From Burkholderiaceae bacterium (GTDB taxonomy: Bacteria; Pseudomonadota; Gammaproteobacteria; Burkholderiales; Burkholderiaceae_C): 64,000 bases of DNA. The notes beneath the pieces are model-generated. The model was given only the letters and a program-made list of their open reading frames with translations. It did no database searches and had not been told where the DNA came from. Position 1 is the first letter of the stretch; each line of letters starts with the position of its first letter. Location: assembly GCA_024235915.1 (NCBI GenBank), contig JACKLO010000011.1:331052-395051 (forward strand). The letters run 5' to 3'. Both the position numbers and the translations under genes were made by a program. Shown here one piece after another: positions 31,996-40,142 of the stretch.

Positions 31996-32904
31996 ATGTC
32001 CACCGCCTCCGCCGCCCTCACCGCCCTGCAGGGCACCACGCCATTGACCGACTGGGGCGTGATCCGCGCCGGCGGCGAGGACGCCCGCAGCTTCCTGCAT
32101 GGCCAGCTGACCCAGGACATGCAAGGCCTGCCGCCCGGTCGCGCCCGCCTGGCCGGCTACTGCAGTGCGAAAGGTCGGCTGCTCGCCAGCTTCGTGGTCT
32201 GGGCCGACGTGAACGGTGACCTGCTGCTGGCCTGTAGCGCCGACCTGCTGCCCGCCGTGCTCAAGCGCCTGTCGATGTTCGTGCTGCGTGCCAAGTGCAA
32301 GCTCAGCGATGCCACGGCCGAACTGCCGTTGCACGGCCTGGCCGGCCCCGCCGTGCCTGCGGGCGATGCCTGGCAGGTGGTCGGCCTGGGCGAACAACGC
32401 GTCGTGCTCCTGCCCACCGTGGACGGCGTGCGCCGGGCCATCGTGGTCGGCGCCGCGCCGGACGCCCCGGCCCTGGACGCCGAAGCCTGGCGCTGGCTGG
32501 AAGCCCGCAGCGGCATCGCGCGTGTGCGGGCCGTGAACAGCGAACAGTTCGTGCCGCAGATGGTGAACTGGGAAGTGGTGGGCGGCGTCAACTTCCAGAA
32601 GGGCTGCTACCCGGGCCAGGAGGTGGTGGCACGCAGCCAGTACCGCGGCACGACCAAGCGGCGCGCCTATGTGGTGCAGGCCAATGCGCCCTTGGCTGCC
32701 GGCCAGGACGTGTTTGCCGTCTCCGATGCCGAACAACCCGCCGGCCGCGTGGTGCTGGCCGCGGCGCCGGCTGGCTTGCCGCCGGCGGCGCTGGTCGAAC
32801 TGAAGATCGCCGCGGCCACCGAGGCCCTCCACGCCGGTGCCGCCGGCGGACCCGTGTTGCGCCTGGCCACCCTGCCCTACGCGCTGCCGACCGGCGACGA
32901 CTGA
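31996..32904 (+). CDS. ygfZ: Folate-binding Fe-S assembly protein YgfZ
   Basis: A 302-residue GcvT-like protein. The signature KGCYPGQEVV, which contains the family's conserved Cys, is near residue 200. YgfZ helps assemble or repair certain Fe-S proteins with folate. The ATG at 31996 starts the recognisable domain; an in-frame ATG at 31942 would extend into the mltG start region. Confidence 0.93.
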   Translation: MSTASAALTALQGTTPLTDWGVIRAGGEDARSFLHGQLTQDMQGLPPGRARLAGYCSAKGRLLASFVVWADVNGDLLLACSADLLPAVLKRLSMFVLRAKCKLSDATAELPLHGLAGPAVPAGDAWQVVGLGEQRVVLLPTVDGVRRAIVVGAAPDAPALDAEAWRWLEARSGIARVRAVNSEQFVPQMVNWEVVGGVNFQKGCYPGQEVVARSQYRGTTKRRAYVVQANAPLAAGQDVFAVSDAEQPAGRVVLAAAPAGLPPAALVELKIAAATEALHAGAAGGPVLRLATLPYALPTGDD

Positions 32905-32914
32905 CGCGCATCCC

Positions 32915-33211
32915 TTGGGCCGCACGCTGTTCGTCTACTGGCGCATCGAGGCCGAGGCGCTCGAAGGCACCCTGGTGGCTGTCCGCGCGGCGCAGGCCGG
33001 CCTGTGCGCTGACTGGCCCGGCCTGCAGGCCCGCCTGTGGCAGCGCAGCGATCCGGGCGTGCCGGCGACAGTCATGGAGACCTATGCCGCGCCGGGCGGC
33101 ATCGATGCCACCGCCCAGGCCCGCATCGATGCTGCGCTGGCGCCCTGCGTGCCGGGGGTCCGGCACGTGGAAGCCTTCGCTCCGGCCGACGGCCTCGAAC
33201 TCAGAGCGTGA
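32915..33211 (+). CDS. DUF4936-family protein
   Basis: About 98 residues, beginning LGRTLFVYWRIEAEALEGTL from a TTG at 32915. An upstream ATG at 32837 would overlap ygfZ by 68 bp. The pattern '(L/E)(Y/F)VYYR...' near the start and a C-terminal 'HVEAF' match DUF4936, a small Burkholderiales protein usually next to ygfZ. Its function is unknown. The start is uncertain, and no ribosome-binding site is obvious. Confidence 0.72.
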   Translation: MGRTLFVYWRIEAEALEGTLVAVRAAQAGLCADWPGLQARLWQRSDPGVPATVMETYAAPGGIDATAQARIDAALAPCVPGVRHVEAFAPADGLELRA

Positions 33212-34058
33212 TCGCCATCGCCTGGTGCGGGATGCCGGCTTCCTCGAAGGCGTCACCCACCGGCCGGAATCCACGCCGCAGGTAGAAGCCCACCGCAGAC
33301 GCCTGCGCATGCAGCAACACCTCACGGTCGCCGCGGGTTCTGGCCGCATCCACCAGGGCCTGCAGCACCGTGGCACCGGCCCCGCCCCCGCGCAGGGCGC
33401 GGATCACCGCCATGCGCCCGATCTTCGACACACCGGGTGTGTATTCCAGCAGGCGGCCCGTGGCCACCGCCCGGCCCAGGCGGTTCACGGCCACGGCATG
33501 CACGGCGGTCGCATCGGCGGCGTCGTACTCCAGGTCGGCCGGGATGCCCTGCTCGTCCACGAACACCGCCTGCCGGATCGGCTGCGCCTGCCGGCCCAGC
33601 GTGTCCCAGGTGCCGACCTGCACGTCCAGCACCGACTCGCCCGCCTCGTAGCCCAGGAACAGATCACGCAGCGGGCCCGGCACGGGCATGGACCGCTTGG
33701 TGGCCGGGTCGGCGTACACGTAGACCAGTTCGCCGCCGACCAGCAGCCGGCCGTCGCGGAACACGCCACCGCGCAGCAGCATGGAGCTGTTGCCGATGCG
33801 TTCGCAGCGCATGCCGACCTCCAACTGGTCGTCGTAGCGTGCCGAATCCTCGTACTCCACACTCGCCTTGCGCACGAAGAAGTCACCGCCCAGGTCGTGC
33901 ATGGTGGCTTCGTAAGGCAAGGCCATCGCCCGCCACCAGCCGGCCACGGCGGTGTCGAAATACATCAGGTAGTGGCCGTTGAAGACGATCTTCTGCAGGT
34001 CCACCTCGACCCAGCGCACACGCAGGCGCTCGGCAAATCGGAAGTCACTTCGGTTCAT
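33201..34058 (-). CDS. Hotdog acyl-CoA thioesterase - GNAT acetyltransferase fusion
   Basis: A 285-residue two-domain protein. Residues about 5-140 are a YbgC/FadM-type 4HBT hotdog domain (VRWVEVDLQKIVFNGHYLMY, then ASVEYEDSARYDDQLEV). Residues about 150-285 are a GNAT domain of the ElaA kind (IRQAVFVDEQGIPADLEYD, then GRMAVIRALRGGGAGATVLQ with the acetyl-CoA loop RGGGAG). Both active regions look intact. A single polypeptide implies linked acyl-CoA and acetyl-CoA chemistry, but the substrates are unknown. It overlaps the downstream esterase gene by 14 bp. Confidence 0.85.
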   Translation of the reverse strand: MNRSDFRFAERLRVRWVEVDLQKIVFNGHYLMYFDTAVAGWWRAMALPYEATMHDLGGDFFVRKASVEYEDSARYDDQLEVGMRCERIGNSSMLLRGGVFRDGRLLVGGELVYVYADPATKRSMPVPGPLRDLFLGYEAGESVLDVQVGTWDTLGRQAQPIRQAVFVDEQGIPADLEYDAADATAVHAVAVNRLGRAVATGRLLEYTPGVSKIGRMAVIRALRGGGAGATVLQALVDAARTRGDREVLLHAQASAVGFYLRRGFRPVGDAFEEAGIPHQAMAITL

Positions 34059-34968
34059 GGTGCCAGGCTTTCTTCAGGGCGTCGGCGGCCAGTTGCTGGA
34101 AGACCGCGGCCTCCTTCAGCGCACGGCCCATCTTGATGAAATCGTGGGTCAGGCCGTGGCCGATCTCCAGCTGCACCGGCACACCGGCGGCGCGCAGGCG
34201 GTCACCATAGGCCAGGCCTTCGTCGACCAGCGGATCGCACTCGGCCAGCAGCAGGCAGGCGGGCGCGACGCCGTCGAGGTCCAGCGCTTCCAGCGGGGCG
34301 AAGCGCCAGTCACGCCGATGGTGGTGCGGTATGTAGTGGTCAAAGAACCAGGCGACGTCGGCGGCATCGAGCAGGAAGCCCTGGGCATACAGGCGGTGCG
34401 ACGCCGTGTCGGCATGCGCCGTGGTGCCGGGTGTGATCAGCAACTGCAACGCCAGCGGCAGGCCGCGGTCGCGGGCATGCAGCGCGCCGACGGCGGCCAG
34501 CGTGCCGCCGGCACTGTCGCCGCCGATGGCCAGGCGGGCCGGATCCAGGCCGAGCCGGTCGCCGCGTTCGGCCAGCTCGGCCAATGCCGCCCAGGTGTCA
34601 TCTACCGCGGCCGGGAACGGATGCTCCGGCGCCAGGCGGTAGTCCAGTGCGACCACCGCGCCACCGCTGCGCAGCGCCAGCTGGCGGCACAGGCTGTCGT
34701 GCGTCTCCAGCCCCCCGATCACGAAACCGCCCCCATGCAGGTAGAGCAGCGCCGGCAGTGACGATGCGGTGGACGCGGCATAGAGGCGCGCCGGGCGGCC
34801 GGCGAGCGTGATGTCCTCTGCCCGCGGCAGTGCCGCGCGGGGTGGTTCCAGCACCTCGGCGGCGGCCTGGTAGGCGGCGCGCGCCTCACCTGGGGTCATG
34901 GCATGCCAGGGCCGGCGCTTCGCGCGGGCGATGCGCGTCAGCAGGCCCTGCATGGCAGGGGTGAGCAT
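34045..34968 (-). CDS. Alpha/beta-hydrolase of the hormone-sensitive-lipase family
   Basis: About 307 residues. The oxyanion-hole motif YLHGGGFVIGG is near residue 75, the nucleophile Ser in GGDSAGGTLA near 150, the acid Asp in ECDPLVDEG near 250 and the His in HGLTHDFI near 275. It should hydrolyse small acyl esters. The start at 34968 is chosen; a GTG 15 nt upstream is possible. It is expressed with the thioesterase-GNAT fusion downstream (overlapping genes). Confidence 0.9.
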   Translation of the reverse strand: MLTPAMQGLLTRIARAKRRPWHAMTPGEARAAYQAAAEVLEPPRAALPRAEDITLAGRPARLYAASTASSLPALLYLHGGGFVIGGLETHDSLCRQLALRSGGAVVALDYRLAPEHPFPAAVDDTWAALAELAERGDRLGLDPARLAIGGDSAGGTLAAVGALHARDRGLPLALQLLITPGTTAHADTASHRLYAQGFLLDAADVAWFFDHYIPHHHRRDWRFAPLEALDLDGVAPACLLLAECDPLVDEGLAYGDRLRAAGVPVQLEIGHGLTHDFIKMGRALKEAAVFQQLAADALKKAWHHEPK

Positions 34969-35084
34969 GGCGGTGCGGGACACGGCGGCGATTATCGGCA
35001 GCCGCGCCGCTGTCGCGCCTGCGACGCCGCGCACCGGGTTCTCGCGCTGGCCGCCGGCAGCACGCACGCTCGATACTTGCACCC

Positions 35085-36233
35085 ATGAGCCGCATCCTCT
35101 ACATCACCCAGATCGAGATCGACTTCGGTGCCGTGCGCACCCTGCCCGCGGAATGTGCCGCGCATGGCATGCAGCGCCCGCTGATCGTCACCGACCCCGG
35201 CGTGCGTGACGCCGGCGTGCTGCAGCGGGCCCGCGATGCGCTGGGCGACCTGCCGCATGCCGTGTTCGACGCCACACCCTCCAACCCCACCGAAGCAGGT
35301 GTGCGCGCTGCCGTGGAGGTGCTCCGGCGCGAAGGCTGCGACGGCCTGGTGGCCGTGGGCGGCGGCTCCAGCATCGACCTGGCCAAGGGCGTGGCCATCG
35401 CCGCCACGCACGACGGCCCGTTGAAGACCTACGCCACCATCGAAGGCGGCAGCCCGAAGATCACCGAGCGTGTGCTGCCCTTGATCGCCGTGCCCACCAC
35501 CGCCGGCACCGGCAGCGAGGTGGCGCGGGGTGCCATCGTCATCGTCGACGACGGCCGCAAGCTGGGCTTCCACAGCTGGCACCTGGTGCCCAAGACCGCC
35601 ATCCTGGACCCGGAACTGACACTGGGCCTGCCGCCGATGCTCACCGCCGCCACTGGCATGGACGCCATCGCGCATTGCATGGAGACCTTCATGGCGCCTG
35701 CGGCCAATCCGCCGGCCGACGGCATTGCCCTGGACGGGCTGTGGCGCGGCTGGGCGCACATCGAACGCGCTACGCGCGACGGCAGCGACCGAGACGCCCG
35801 CTGGCACATGATGAGCGCCAGCGCCCAGGGTGCACTGGCCTTCCAGAAGGGCCTGGGCTGCGTGCATTCGCTCAGCCACAGCCTGGGCGGCGTGAACCCG
35901 CGGCTGCACCACGGCACGCTCAACGCCGTGTTCCTGCCCGCCGTGGTGCGCTTCAACGCCGCGGCTGATTCGATCCAGCGCGACCAGCGCCTGCAGCGCA
36001 TGGCCCAGGCCATCGGCCTGCCCGGGTGCGACGCCCAGGGCACCGAACTGGCCGAGGCACTGCAGGCGATGAACGCTCGCCTGGGCCTGCCGGGCGGCCT
36101 GCGGGCGATGGGGGTGGGCGAAGACCTGTTCGACCGCATCATCGACGGTGCGATGGCCGACCATTGCCACAAGACCAACCCCCGCCTCGCATCCCGCGAA
36201 GACTACCGGGCGATGCTGGCGGCCAGCCTCTGA
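35085..36233 (+). CDS. Iron-containing alcohol dehydrogenase
   Basis: A 382-residue group III Fe-ADH. The NAD(P)-binding GGGSSIDLAKG is near residue 93 and TTAGTGSEV near 138. Metal ligands are visible as Asp/His in MDAIAHCMETF, His in CVHSLSHSLGG and His in LHHGTLNAVFLP. It oxidises alcohols or reduces aldehydes; the substrate cannot be told. It is divergent from the esterase gene, with a 116-bp gap. Confidence 0.93.
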   Translation: MSRILYITQIEIDFGAVRTLPAECAAHGMQRPLIVTDPGVRDAGVLQRARDALGDLPHAVFDATPSNPTEAGVRAAVEVLRREGCDGLVAVGGGSSIDLAKGVAIAATHDGPLKTYATIEGGSPKITERVLPLIAVPTTAGTGSEVARGAIVIVDDGRKLGFHSWHLVPKTAILDPELTLGLPPMLTAATGMDAIAHCMETFMAPAANPPADGIALDGLWRGWAHIERATRDGSDRDARWHMMSASAQGALAFQKGLGCVHSLSHSLGGVNPRLHHGTLNAVFLPAVVRFNAAADSIQRDQRLQRMAQAIGLPGCDAQGTELAEALQAMNARLGLPGGLRAMGVGEDLFDRIIDGAMADHCHKTNPRLASREDYRAMLAASL

Positions 36234-36354
36234 AACCCCTGCCCCCTCGATCGCGGGGGGACAGGGTGACAGCCGGGTGACGCGGATCGCGCAGGCCCAT
36301 AAATTGCGCGGGCCGGATCGGCAATCATGCCGACCGACATCGGAGGAGGAATAC

Positions 36355-36894
36355 ATGCCATTGAAGAAGCTGGGTGTGGCGCTGGCCGCTGCACTCGTCG
36401 CCGCGGGCGCGCAGGCCGCGGATTTCGTCTACGGTGGGGACACCACCGGTGGCCCGACCTATCAACGCGCGCTGGCGACCTTCAGCAGTCTGTCGGGCCT
36501 GGGCACAGCCGTGGCCTACGACACGCTGGAATTCACGGTCACCGACAGTGGCAGCTACGACTTCGTCAGTGAAGCGGCCGGTGGCTGGGACAACTACCTG
36601 TTCCTCTACTCGCCAAGCTTCGATCCCGGTGCGGCATTGAGCAATGGTGTTATCGGGAATGACGACCTCGGGGGCATCGGGACGTCCGGCTTCAGCGGCG
36701 TGTCGTTGACTACCGGCGTGTCGTATGTGCTGGTCACGACCGGCTTCGGCAACGGGGACTTCGGCAGCTACACCAACACCATCAGCGGCATCGGCAGCGT
36801 GGTGGCGGTGCCGGAGCCGGCCACCTACGGCATGATGGCCTTGGGCCTGCTGGCCGTCGGCGGCCTGGCCCGCCGGCAGCGCCGCGCCGGCTGA
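36355..36894 (+). CDS. PEP-CTERM sorting-domain protein (paralogue A)
   Basis: A 179-residue exported protein. It has a signal peptide (LGVALAAALVAAGAQAA), then a Gly/Ser/Thr-rich domain with 'DTTGGPTYQRAL', 'FLYSPSFDPG' and 'GVIGNDD'. It ends in a PEP-CTERM tail: VPEPATYGMM, a hydrophobic helix, then ARRQRR. Such tails are recognised by exosortase EpsH in biofilm-forming Gram-negatives. GGAGGAGGA is an excellent ribosome-binding site. A paralogue lies at 39432. Confidence 0.92.
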   Translation: MPLKKLGVALAAALVAAGAQAADFVYGGDTTGGPTYQRALATFSSLSGLGTAVAYDTLEFTVTDSGSYDFVSEAAGGWDNYLFLYSPSFDPGAALSNGVIGNDDLGGIGTSGFSGVSLTTGVSYVLVTTGFGNGDFGSYTNTISGIGSVVAVPEPATYGMMALGLLAVGGLARRQRRAG

Positions 36895-36913
36895 ATCCGC
36901 TGCGCTCTTGAAC

Positions 36914-36936
36914 GCCCGGCTTCGGCCGGGCTTTTT
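36914..36936 (+). terminator. Rho-independent terminator
   Basis: GCCCGGC-TTCG-GCCGGGC followed by TTTTT, 20 bp after the PEP-CTERM stop codon. This is a textbook UUCG-capped stem. Confidence 0.93.
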
Positions 36937-37018
36937 CATGGGCGGGCGGCCGTGCAGCCTGTCGGTCGCCGATGCAGCCTGTCGCACGGCGCTGGGCGGC
37001 GGCCAGGCTCGGCGATAT

Positions 37019-37042
37019 GGTGTGCTACATCACCAACACACC
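37019..37042. promoter_or_regulatory. GntR/YtrA-type operator candidate
   Basis: GGTGTG and CACACC form a perfect inverted repeat with a 12-nt spacer, ending 11 nt before the GntR-family start. YtrA-subfamily regulators bind widely spaced GTGT...ACAC repeats and repress their own ABC-transporter operons, so autorepression is likely. Confidence 0.55.
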
Positions 37043-37053
37043 GGCGCCAACCC

Positions 37054-37407
37054 ATGACCACCTGGGACGACCGACAACCGATCTACCAGCAGCTGGCCGA
37101 CCTGCTGGCCGCGCGCCTGCTGGATGGCCAGCCCGGCGATGGCGAAGCCATGCCGTCCGTGCGTACCCTGGCCAGCGAACACCTGCTGAACCCGCTGACC
37201 GTCAACCGTGCGCTGCAGGCCCTGGCCGATGCCGGCCTGGTGGAAAGCCGCCGTGGCCTGGGCATGTTCGTGCGCGACGGCGCCCGGGAACAGCTCCGGG
37301 CACTCGAACGCGACCGCTTCCTGCATCAGGAATGGCCGCGGCTGCGCGAGCGCCTGAAGCGACTGGACATCCAACCCGAACAACTCTCCTGGGAGGACCC
37401 CCGATGA
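37054..37407 (+). CDS. GntR-family regulator, YtrA subfamily
   Basis: A 117-residue protein. The winged helix (about 5-75: QPIYQQLADLLAARLLDG, SVRTLASEHLLNPLTVNRAL) is followed by a short C-terminal helix region instead of a large effector domain, typical of YtrA. It is the first gene of an operon with an ABC ATPase (4-bp overlap) and a permease. Confidence 0.92.
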   Translation: MTTWDDRQPIYQQLADLLAARLLDGQPGDGEAMPSVRTLASEHLLNPLTVNRALQALADAGLVESRRGLGMFVRDGAREQLRALERDRFLHQEWPRLRERLKRLDIQPEQLSWEDPR

Positions 37408-38294
37408 GCACGGACCTGCTGGTCCAGGCGAGCGGACTGAGCGTGCGCTACGGCACCAAGACCGCGCTCGACGACCTGAGCTTCTCCATCCCCAAGGGCC
37501 GCGTGGTGGGCCTGCTGGGCCACAACGGCGCCGGCAAGACCACGCTGATGAAGGCGCTGGTGGGCCTCAAGCGGCCCGAGGGCAGCCTGAAGGTGCTGGG
37601 CCTGGACCCGGTGCGCGACCGCGTGGCCCTGCTGCAGTCGGCCTGCTACATCCCGGACGTGGCCATCCTGCCGCGCTGGGCGCGCGTGTCGGAACTCATC
37701 ACGCTGATGGCGGCGCTGCACCCGCGTTTCTCGCCGGAGCGCGCCCGGGCCCTGCTGCGGCGCACCAGCGTGAACCCGGCGGACAAGGTCAAGAACCTCT
37801 CCAAGGGCATGGTCGCCCAGGCCCATCTGGCGCTGGTGGCCAGCATCGATGCCAGGCTGATGATCCTGGACGAACCCACGCTGGGCCTGGACGTGCTGTC
37901 GCGCAAGAGCTTCTACGAGATGCTGATCGACGAGTGGTGCGACGGCGAGCGCAGCGTGCTCATCAGCACGCACCAGGTCGAAGAGATCGAGAGCCTGCTG
38001 TCGGACGTGATCATGCTCAACGAGGGCAAGGTCGTGCTGGACATCAGCCTGGAGGCGATGGACCGACGCTTCGTGGCACTGAGCCATGACGCCGACCACG
38101 CCGAGCAGATGGCGGCCGCCCACCCGCTGCTGCGCTATCGGCTCGGCGGTGGCGGTGCGCGCACGCATGCCACGCTGTTCGACGGCGAACCGCCGGCGGA
38201 ACTGCAGGCGCTGGGTCAGCGCGTACGGCCCAGCCTCGTGGACCTGTTCGTGGCCCTCACCCGCCGGCCCGAGATGGACCGCACCCAGTTCTGA
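37404..38294 (+). CDS. ABC transporter ATP-binding protein
   Basis: A 296-residue ATPase. Walker A GHNGAGKTT is near residue 40, the signature appears as LSKGM (variant of LSGGQ), Walker B as RLMILDEPTLGLD and the switch His in ISTHQ. A C-terminal extension of about 80 residues follows. The YtrB-like family exports antibiotics, lipids or unknown compounds; the substrate is unknown. Confidence 0.92.
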   Translation: MSTDLLVQASGLSVRYGTKTALDDLSFSIPKGRVVGLLGHNGAGKTTLMKALVGLKRPEGSLKVLGLDPVRDRVALLQSACYIPDVAILPRWARVSELITLMAALHPRFSPERARALLRRTSVNPADKVKNLSKGMVAQAHLALVASIDARLMILDEPTLGLDVLSRKSFYEMLIDEWCDGERSVLISTHQVEEIESLLSDVIMLNEGKVVLDISLEAMDRRFVALSHDADHAEQMAAAHPLLRYRLGGGGARTHATLFDGEPPAELQALGQRVRPSLVDLFVALTRRPEMDRTQF

Positions 38295-38312
38295 CCCGGA
38301 CGGAGTCACACC

Positions 38313-39218
38313 ATGAAAAACACCCTGGCCTTGATGAAGCGCGAATGGCTGCAACACCGCTTCGCCTGGACGCTGATGGCGGTGCTGCCCACCGTGCTGG
38401 CGCTGCTGCTGCTGAGCTTCGGCGAGGTGCACATCAGCGCCGAAGAGCGCGGCTCGCACCTGCCGGTGGCACTGGCCGCCGCCAGTGTGATGGGCGGCAT
38501 GGGCCTGCACATGCTGATCCTGTGGATCGTGGCCGTGATCATCGTCGCCGGGTTGGCCCGGCGCGACCACGGCGACCGCTCCATCGAGTTCTGGCTTTCG
38601 CTGCCCACCGGGCACGCGGAAAGTCTTGCCGTGCCGATGCTGGTGCATCTGCTGCTGGCGCCCATCGTCGCCCTGGGCATCGGGCTGGTGGGCGGCCTGC
38701 TGGCCTCCCTGGTGCTCGTGAGCCGGGTGGAAGGCACCGGCGCCTGGCTCAGTCTGCCCTGGGGCACGCTGCTGATGGCCGCGCTGGCCATGGTGGCGCG
38801 GCTGTCGGTGGGCCTGATGCTGGCCACGCTCTGGCTGGCCCCGCTGCTGCTGATGATGGTGGCGCTGACCGCCTGGCTCGGCCGTTGGGGGCTGGTGGTG
38901 ATGTCGCTGGGCCTGGGCCTGGGCAGCGTGGTGCTGCGCGAAGCCTTCGGCATCGGCGCCCTGTCGGACTGGTTGGCCCGCATCTTCGTCCAGGCCGGCC
39001 AGGCGGTGACCAGCAGCGGCCAGGGGTCCATGGTGATGGAGACCTCCGACGACCTGGCCGGCGGCCTGGCCCATGTACCGGTCTGGGCCTGGCAGGACAC
39101 GCTGCACGCCATGGGCCAGGCGGCTTCACCGGTCGTGCTCGGCGGCTTGATCCTGGCCGGCGCGTGTTTTGCCATGCTGGTGCAGTGGCGCCAACGCGGT
39201 GCACAGCATGGCGGATGA
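38313..39218 (+). CDS. ABC transporter permease
   Basis: A 301-residue membrane protein with six predicted transmembrane segments (for example WTLMAVLPTVLALLLLSF, MLILWIVAVIIVAGLA). The short motif RRDHGDRSIEFWLSLP after segment two is typical of ABC-2-type permeases paired with YtrA regulators. It pairs with the ATPase just upstream. Confidence 0.9.
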   Translation: MKNTLALMKREWLQHRFAWTLMAVLPTVLALLLLSFGEVHISAEERGSHLPVALAAASVMGGMGLHMLILWIVAVIIVAGLARRDHGDRSIEFWLSLPTGHAESLAVPMLVHLLLAPIVALGIGLVGGLLASLVLVSRVEGTGAWLSLPWGTLLMAALAMVARLSVGLMLATLWLAPLLLMMVALTAWLGRWGLVVMSLGLGLGSVVLREAFGIGALSDWLARIFVQAGQAVTSSGQGSMVMETSDDLAGGLAHVPVWAWQDTLHAMGQAASPVVLGGLILAGACFAMLVQWRQRGAQHGG

Positions 39219-39285
39219 GGCCACGACGGCCGGTTTCCGTGGCGTCCCCCGCGCCTCGAGCTCCTGAGCCTCGCGCCCCAGCGCG

Positions 39286-39356
39286 CCCCTAGCACTAGGG
39301 GGCTGTCGTCAGAAGATGTCAGCAGGCGGGCCGTCACGAACACCTTGTGACGGCCC
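39286..39356. repeat. Two inverted repeats upstream of the second PEP-CTERM gene
   Basis: CCCCTAG-CA-CTAGGGG (39286-39301) and GGGCCGTCAC with GTGACGGCCC over a 9-nt loop (39328-39356) are both perfect. The second could terminate the ABC operon (no T run), and the first could be a regulator-binding site for the gene at 39432. Confidence 0.55.
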
Positions 39357-39431
39357 GATACCTTGGGCGGGCACGCATCGTGCAACCTTCACGGCACGCG
39401 TCGCATGACGCACCAACTGGAGGACCGCCCG

Positions 39432-40004
39432 ATGAAGTTGTTCGCCCCTGTCCGCACCGCGATCGCCGCTGCCGCTCTGGCTTTTGGTGCCGCCCTGCCC
39501 GCCTCGGCCGCCTTCTACGTGGACGACACCACGGGCGGCCCCACCTTCAACCGCGCCCTCGCCGGATTCAGCGACCTGTCGTCCGTCGGCACCGACGTGG
39601 CGTACGACGTCTACGCCTTCTCGGTGGCCGTCGACGGTCTCTACTCGATCCGCAGCTTTGCAGAAGGTCTGCTGGCGGGCGAGCCCTGGGATCAGTTCCT
39701 GTTCCTCTACGCCGGCAGCTTCGACCCGACGGCGCCCCTGCTCAACGGTGTGATCGGCAACGACGACTACGACAGCACCATCGGCCGCAGCGGCTTCGAT
39801 GTCGACCTCACCACCGGCACGGCCTACTACCTGGTGACCACCGGCTTCGGCAACGACGACAGCGGGCGATTCCTGAACGTCGTGCGCGGCCCGGGCGACA
39901 TCCTGCCCGTGGTGCCGGAACCCGGCACCTACGCGATGCTGGCGATGGGCCTGTTCGCGGTGTCGCTGGCGGTGCGCCGCCGGGCACTGGGCCAGCCGGA
40001 TTGA
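39432..40004 (+). CDS. PEP-CTERM sorting-domain protein (paralogue B)
   Basis: A 190-residue protein. It has a signal peptide (AIAAAALAFGAALPASA), the same core motifs as paralogue A (DDTTGGPTFNRALAGFSDLS, FLYAGSFDPTAPLLNGVIGN, YYLVTTGFGN) and a PEP-CTERM tail (VPEPGTYAML, hydrophobic helix, VRRR). The ATG at 39432 has GGAGG upstream. The two paralogues sit either side of the GntR-ABC operon, suggesting duplication. Confidence 0.92.
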   Translation: MKLFAPVRTAIAAAALAFGAALPASAAFYVDDTTGGPTFNRALAGFSDLSSVGTDVAYDVYAFSVAVDGLYSIRSFAEGLLAGEPWDQFLFLYAGSFDPTAPLLNGVIGNDDYDSTIGRSGFDVDLTTGTAYYLVTTGFGNDDSGRFLNVVRGPGDILPVVPEPGTYAMLAMGLFAVSLAVRRRALGQPD

Positions 40005-40037
40005 CCGTCACCACGCGCTGAGCCGCCACCCAAGAGC

Positions 40038-40063
40038 AAAAGGCCCGGCATTGCCGGGCCTTT
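40038..40063. terminator. Bidirectional terminator
   Basis: AAAGGCCCGGC-ATT-GCCGGGCCTTT is a long symmetric stem between the converging PEP-CTERM and isocitrate lyase genes, with A and T runs on both sides. It can work in either direction. Confidence 0.9.
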
Positions 40064-40142
40064 GTCATGCGGGGCGTTCGTAGATCGCGCCCCGAACCGA
40101 AGATCGATCAGGCCGTCGGGCCCGCAGGCCCGGGACGGACGA

